Part shown: piece after piece, positions 61,708 to 64,000 of the stretch
How the letters are laid out: every line of letters begins with the position of its first letter
Position numbering within the stretch: the stretch's first letter is position 1
Notes under the pieces: model-generated
Databases searched by the model: none
Seen by the model: only the letters and a program-made list of their open reading frames with translations
Told to the model about the DNA's origin: nothing
DNA from: Methylobacterium sp. Leaf104
GTDB taxonomy: Bacteria; Pseudomonadota; Alphaproteobacteria; Rhizobiales; Beijerinckiaceae
NCBI RefSeq assembly: GCF_001422885.1
Contig: NZ_LMMZ01000041.1
Coordinates: 1 to 64,000 of the forward strand
DNA length: 64,000 nucleotides
Direction: 5' to 3'
Translations under genes and position numbers: made by a program

Positions 61708-64000
61708 TCGCGCGCCTCATTGGCTGGTCGGCACGTAACCTCGTCCTGGTGCTGGTTGGGACCGTGTTCGCCGTCGCGGTCGGGGTGATGTCGCTGCGCA
61801 CCCTGCCGCTCGACGCCATCCCCGACCTCTCGGACGTGCAGGCCATCGTCTACACGGAGTACCCGGGCCAGGCGCCACAGGTCGTGGAGGATCAGGTCAC
61901 CTACCCGCTGACCACCGCCATGTTGACGGTGCCGAAGGCGAAGGTGGTGCGCGGCTTCTCGTTCTTCGGCGTGTCGTTCGTCTACGTCATCTTCGAGGAC
62001 GGCACCGACCCGTACTGGGGCCGCTCGCGGGTGCTCGAATACCTCAACGCCGCGGCGAGCCGCCTGCCGGCCGGGGTAACCCCGACACTCGGCCCCGACG
62101 CCACGGGCGTGGGTTGGGTCTACCAGTACGTCGTCGTCGCAAAGGAACGGACGCTCGCCGAGCTTCGCTCCCTGCAGGACTGGGTGGTCCGGTTCGGGGC
62201 CTCGCGGGCAGAGGGCGTCGCCGAGGTCGCCGGCGTCGGCGGCTTCGTCAAGCAGTACAACGTCGTGGTCGACCCGAACCGGCTTCGTGCCCAGGGCATC
62301 TCCCTCAACAAGCTCCGGGACGCAATCCGGTCGAGCAACGCCGACGTCGGCGGCCGCACGGTCGAGCTCTCCGAGTTCGAGTTCATGGTCCGCGGTCGCG
62401 GCTACCTGAGGGGCGTCGCCGACATCGAGAACATCGTCCTCAAGACTTCCGGCGGCACGCCGCTGCGGGTCCGGGACGTCGCCCGGGTCGAGCTCGGACC
62501 GGACGAGCGTCGGGGCATCACCGAGATGAACGGCGAGGGCGAGGTCGCCGGCGGCATCGTCCTGCAGCGCTTCGGCGCGAACGCGCTGAACGTCATCGAG
62601 GGCGTGAAGGCGAAGCTTGCGGAGGTGGCGAAAAGCCTGCCCGCGGGCACCGAGATCCTGCCGGTCTACGACCGCTCCCAGCTCATCGACGCGGCCATCG
62701 ACACCCTGCGGCACACGCTGGTCGAGGAGAGCGTCGTCGTCTCGCTCGTGTGCGTCGTGTTCCTGCTGCATGTGAGGAGCGCGCTCGTCGCCATCCTGAT
62801 GCTGCCGGTCGGGATCCTGATGGCGTTCGTCGGCATGCGAGCCCTGGGTCTCGGCGCCAACATCATGAGCCTGGGCGGCATCGCCATCGCGGTCGGCGCC
62901 ATGATCGACGCCGCCATCGTGATGATCGAGAACGCCCACAAGCACCTGGAACGGGCGCCGCCAGGCAAGCCGCGGACGGAGATCCTGGTGGAGGCGGCGT
63001 CCGAGGTCGGCCCATCCCTGTTCTTCTCGCTCCTCATCATCACGGTCAGCTTCCTGCCGATCTTCACACTGGAGAGCCAGGAAGGCCGGCTGTTCGGGCC
63101 GCTGGCCTTCACCAAGACCTTCGCCATGGCGGCAGCCGCGATCCTGTCGGTGACCTTGGTCCCCGCGCTGATGGTGCTGTTCGTGCGGGGCCGGATCATC
63201 CCGGAGCACAGGAACCCGCTGAACCGGCTCCTGATCTGGCTCTACCGGCCGCTCATCGCGGGCGTCCTGCGGGCGCGGGTGCTGACTGTCCTGCTCGCCC
63301 TCGGGGTGCTGGCGGCGACCGTGTGGCCGGCCCGTCAGCTCGGCTCGGAGTTCATGCCCGACCTCAACGAGGGCACGCTGATGTACATGCCGACGACCCT
63401 GCCGGGCCTGTCGGTGACCAAGGCCGGCGAGCTCCTCGCGACCCAGGACCGCATCATAAAATCCTTCCCGGAGGTAGCCTCGGTCTACGGCAAGGCGGGC
63501 CGCGCCAACACCGCGACCGACCCGGCGCCGATGGAGATGTTCGAGACGGTCATCGCGCTGAAGCCGCCGTCCGAGTGGCGCCCCGGCGTGACGCTGGCGA
63601 GCCTCAAGGCCGAGATGGACAAGGCCCTGCAGTTCCCGGGCGTGTCGAATGCATGGACGCAGCCGATCCGCGCCCGCATCGACATGCTCTCGACCGGCAT
63701 TCGCACGCCCGTCGGCATCAAGGTGCTGGGCACCGACCTTAAGGAGATGGAAGGGGTCGCTCGCCAGGTCGAGGCGGTGGTGCGCAACGTGCCGGGCACG
63801 TCGAGCGCCTACGCCGAGCGGGTCATCGGCGGCTACTTCCTCGACATCACGCCGGACCGGGAGGCGCTCGGGCGCTACGGGCTGATGGTCGGGGACGTGC
63901 AGGACGTCATCGCGACGGCGCTTGGCGGCCAGAGCGTGACGAACACCGTCGAGGGACGCGAACGCTACACCGTCAACGTCCGCTACCCCCGGGCCTTCCG
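61704..64000 (+). CDS. cusA: CusA-like RND heavy-metal efflux pump (partial, runs off the window)
   Basis: 765 codons of an inner-membrane RND pump are present; the C-terminal part lies beyond the end. It has DAIPDLSDVQ near the start, the periplasmic domains with GQAPQVVEDQVTYPL, and the membrane motif GAMIDAAIVMIENAHKHLE (about 395-415). That motif carries the acidic residues for proton relay typical of metal-type RND pumps. ATGA overlap with cusB fixes the start. No outer-membrane cusC gene is present before it. Confidence 0.95.
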   Translation, partial: MIARLIGWSARNLVLVLVGTVFAVAVGVMSLRTLPLDAIPDLSDVQAIVYTEYPGQAPQVVEDQVTYPLTTAMLTVPKAKVVRGFSFFGVSFVYVIFEDGTDPYWGRSRVLEYLNAAASRLPAGVTPTLGPDATGVGWVYQYVVVAKERTLAELRSLQDWVVRFGASRAEGVAEVAGVGGFVKQYNVVVDPNRLRAQGISLNKLRDAIRSSNADVGGRTVELSEFEFMVRGRGYLRGVADIENIVLKTSGGTPLRVRDVARVELGPDERRGITEMNGEGEVAGGIVLQRFGANALNVIEGVKAKLAEVAKSLPAGTEILPVYDRSQLIDAAIDTLRHTLVEESVVVSLVCVVFLLHVRSALVAILMLPVGILMAFVGMRALGLGANIMSLGGIAIAVGAMIDAAIVMIENAHKHLERAPPGKPRTEILVEAASEVGPSLFFSLLIITVSFLPIFTLESQEGRLFGPLAFTKTFAMAAAAILSVTLVPALMVLFVRGRIIPEHRNPLNRLLIWLYRPLIAGVLRARVLTVLLALGVLAATVWPARQLGSEFMPDLNEGTLMYMPTTLPGLSVTKAGELLATQDRIIKSFPEVASVYGKAGRANTATDPAPMEMFETVIALKPPSEWRPGVTLASLKAEMDKALQFPGVSNAWTQPIRARIDMLSTGIRTPVGIKVLGTDLKEMEGVARQVEAVVRNVPGTSSAYAERVIGGYFLDITPDREALGRYGLMVGDVQDVIATALGGQSVTNTVEGRERYTVNVRYPRAF

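Overview
The window is high-GC DNA from a free-living alphaproteobacterium of the Methylobacterium/Methylorubrum type (Rhizobiales). The basis is the lanmodulin-type EF-hand protein at 8172-8585, the PopZ, TrcR (DUF1013) and DUF4170 genes, and the order sppA-ihfB-lapA-trpF-trpB. No rRNA genes and no CRISPR array were seen.

Positions 1-36208 are ordinary chromosome. A PAS-rich GGDEF/EAL protein and a PhoQ/PhoP-like (FeuQ/FeuP-like) two-component system are followed by a divergent group of small exported proteins ending in the lanmodulin-like gene. Next come a complete branched-chain amino acid ABC transporter (livHMGF, a small membrane protein, and the binding protein), a DedA protein, tRNA-Asn and tRNA-Cys, a PCMT-like methyltransferase, a TolC-family protein, popZ, valS, rsgA, purD (minus strand), xseA, prs, trcR, rpsA, sppA, ihfB, lapA, trpF, trpB and tRNA-Met.

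Positions 36209-about 52170 form an accessory element directly after tRNA-Met. It holds a tightly packed minus-strand block of small unknown proteins, a plus-strand block with a Lon-like AAA+ ATPase and a metallophosphatase, a BRO/KilAC-type antirepressor facing an XRE regulator, and a 412-residue protein with motifs like those of a family A polymerase, followed by iteron-like repeats. No integrase, terminase or capsid gene was recognised. Several genes are broken by in-frame stops or frameshifts, so this looks like a decaying phage-plasmid or prophage remnant.

Positions 52196-64000 are a metal-resistance region. It has an arsenic cluster (arsH divergent from arsR-arsC-arsB-MFS, then a second arsR with an ACR3-like pump), a short mercury-type cassette (merR divergent from merT and a GDCCVxC protein, without merA or merP), a Met/Cys-rich exported protein, a FixH/YtkA-like protein, cusB, and a cusA that runs off the window edge.

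The most interesting points are the lanmodulin variant and its neighbours, the polymerase-like gene with its repeats, and the set of interrupted genes in the element. Nothing here was searched against a database: family names rest on recognised motifs, and starts on codon context and ribosome binding sites.
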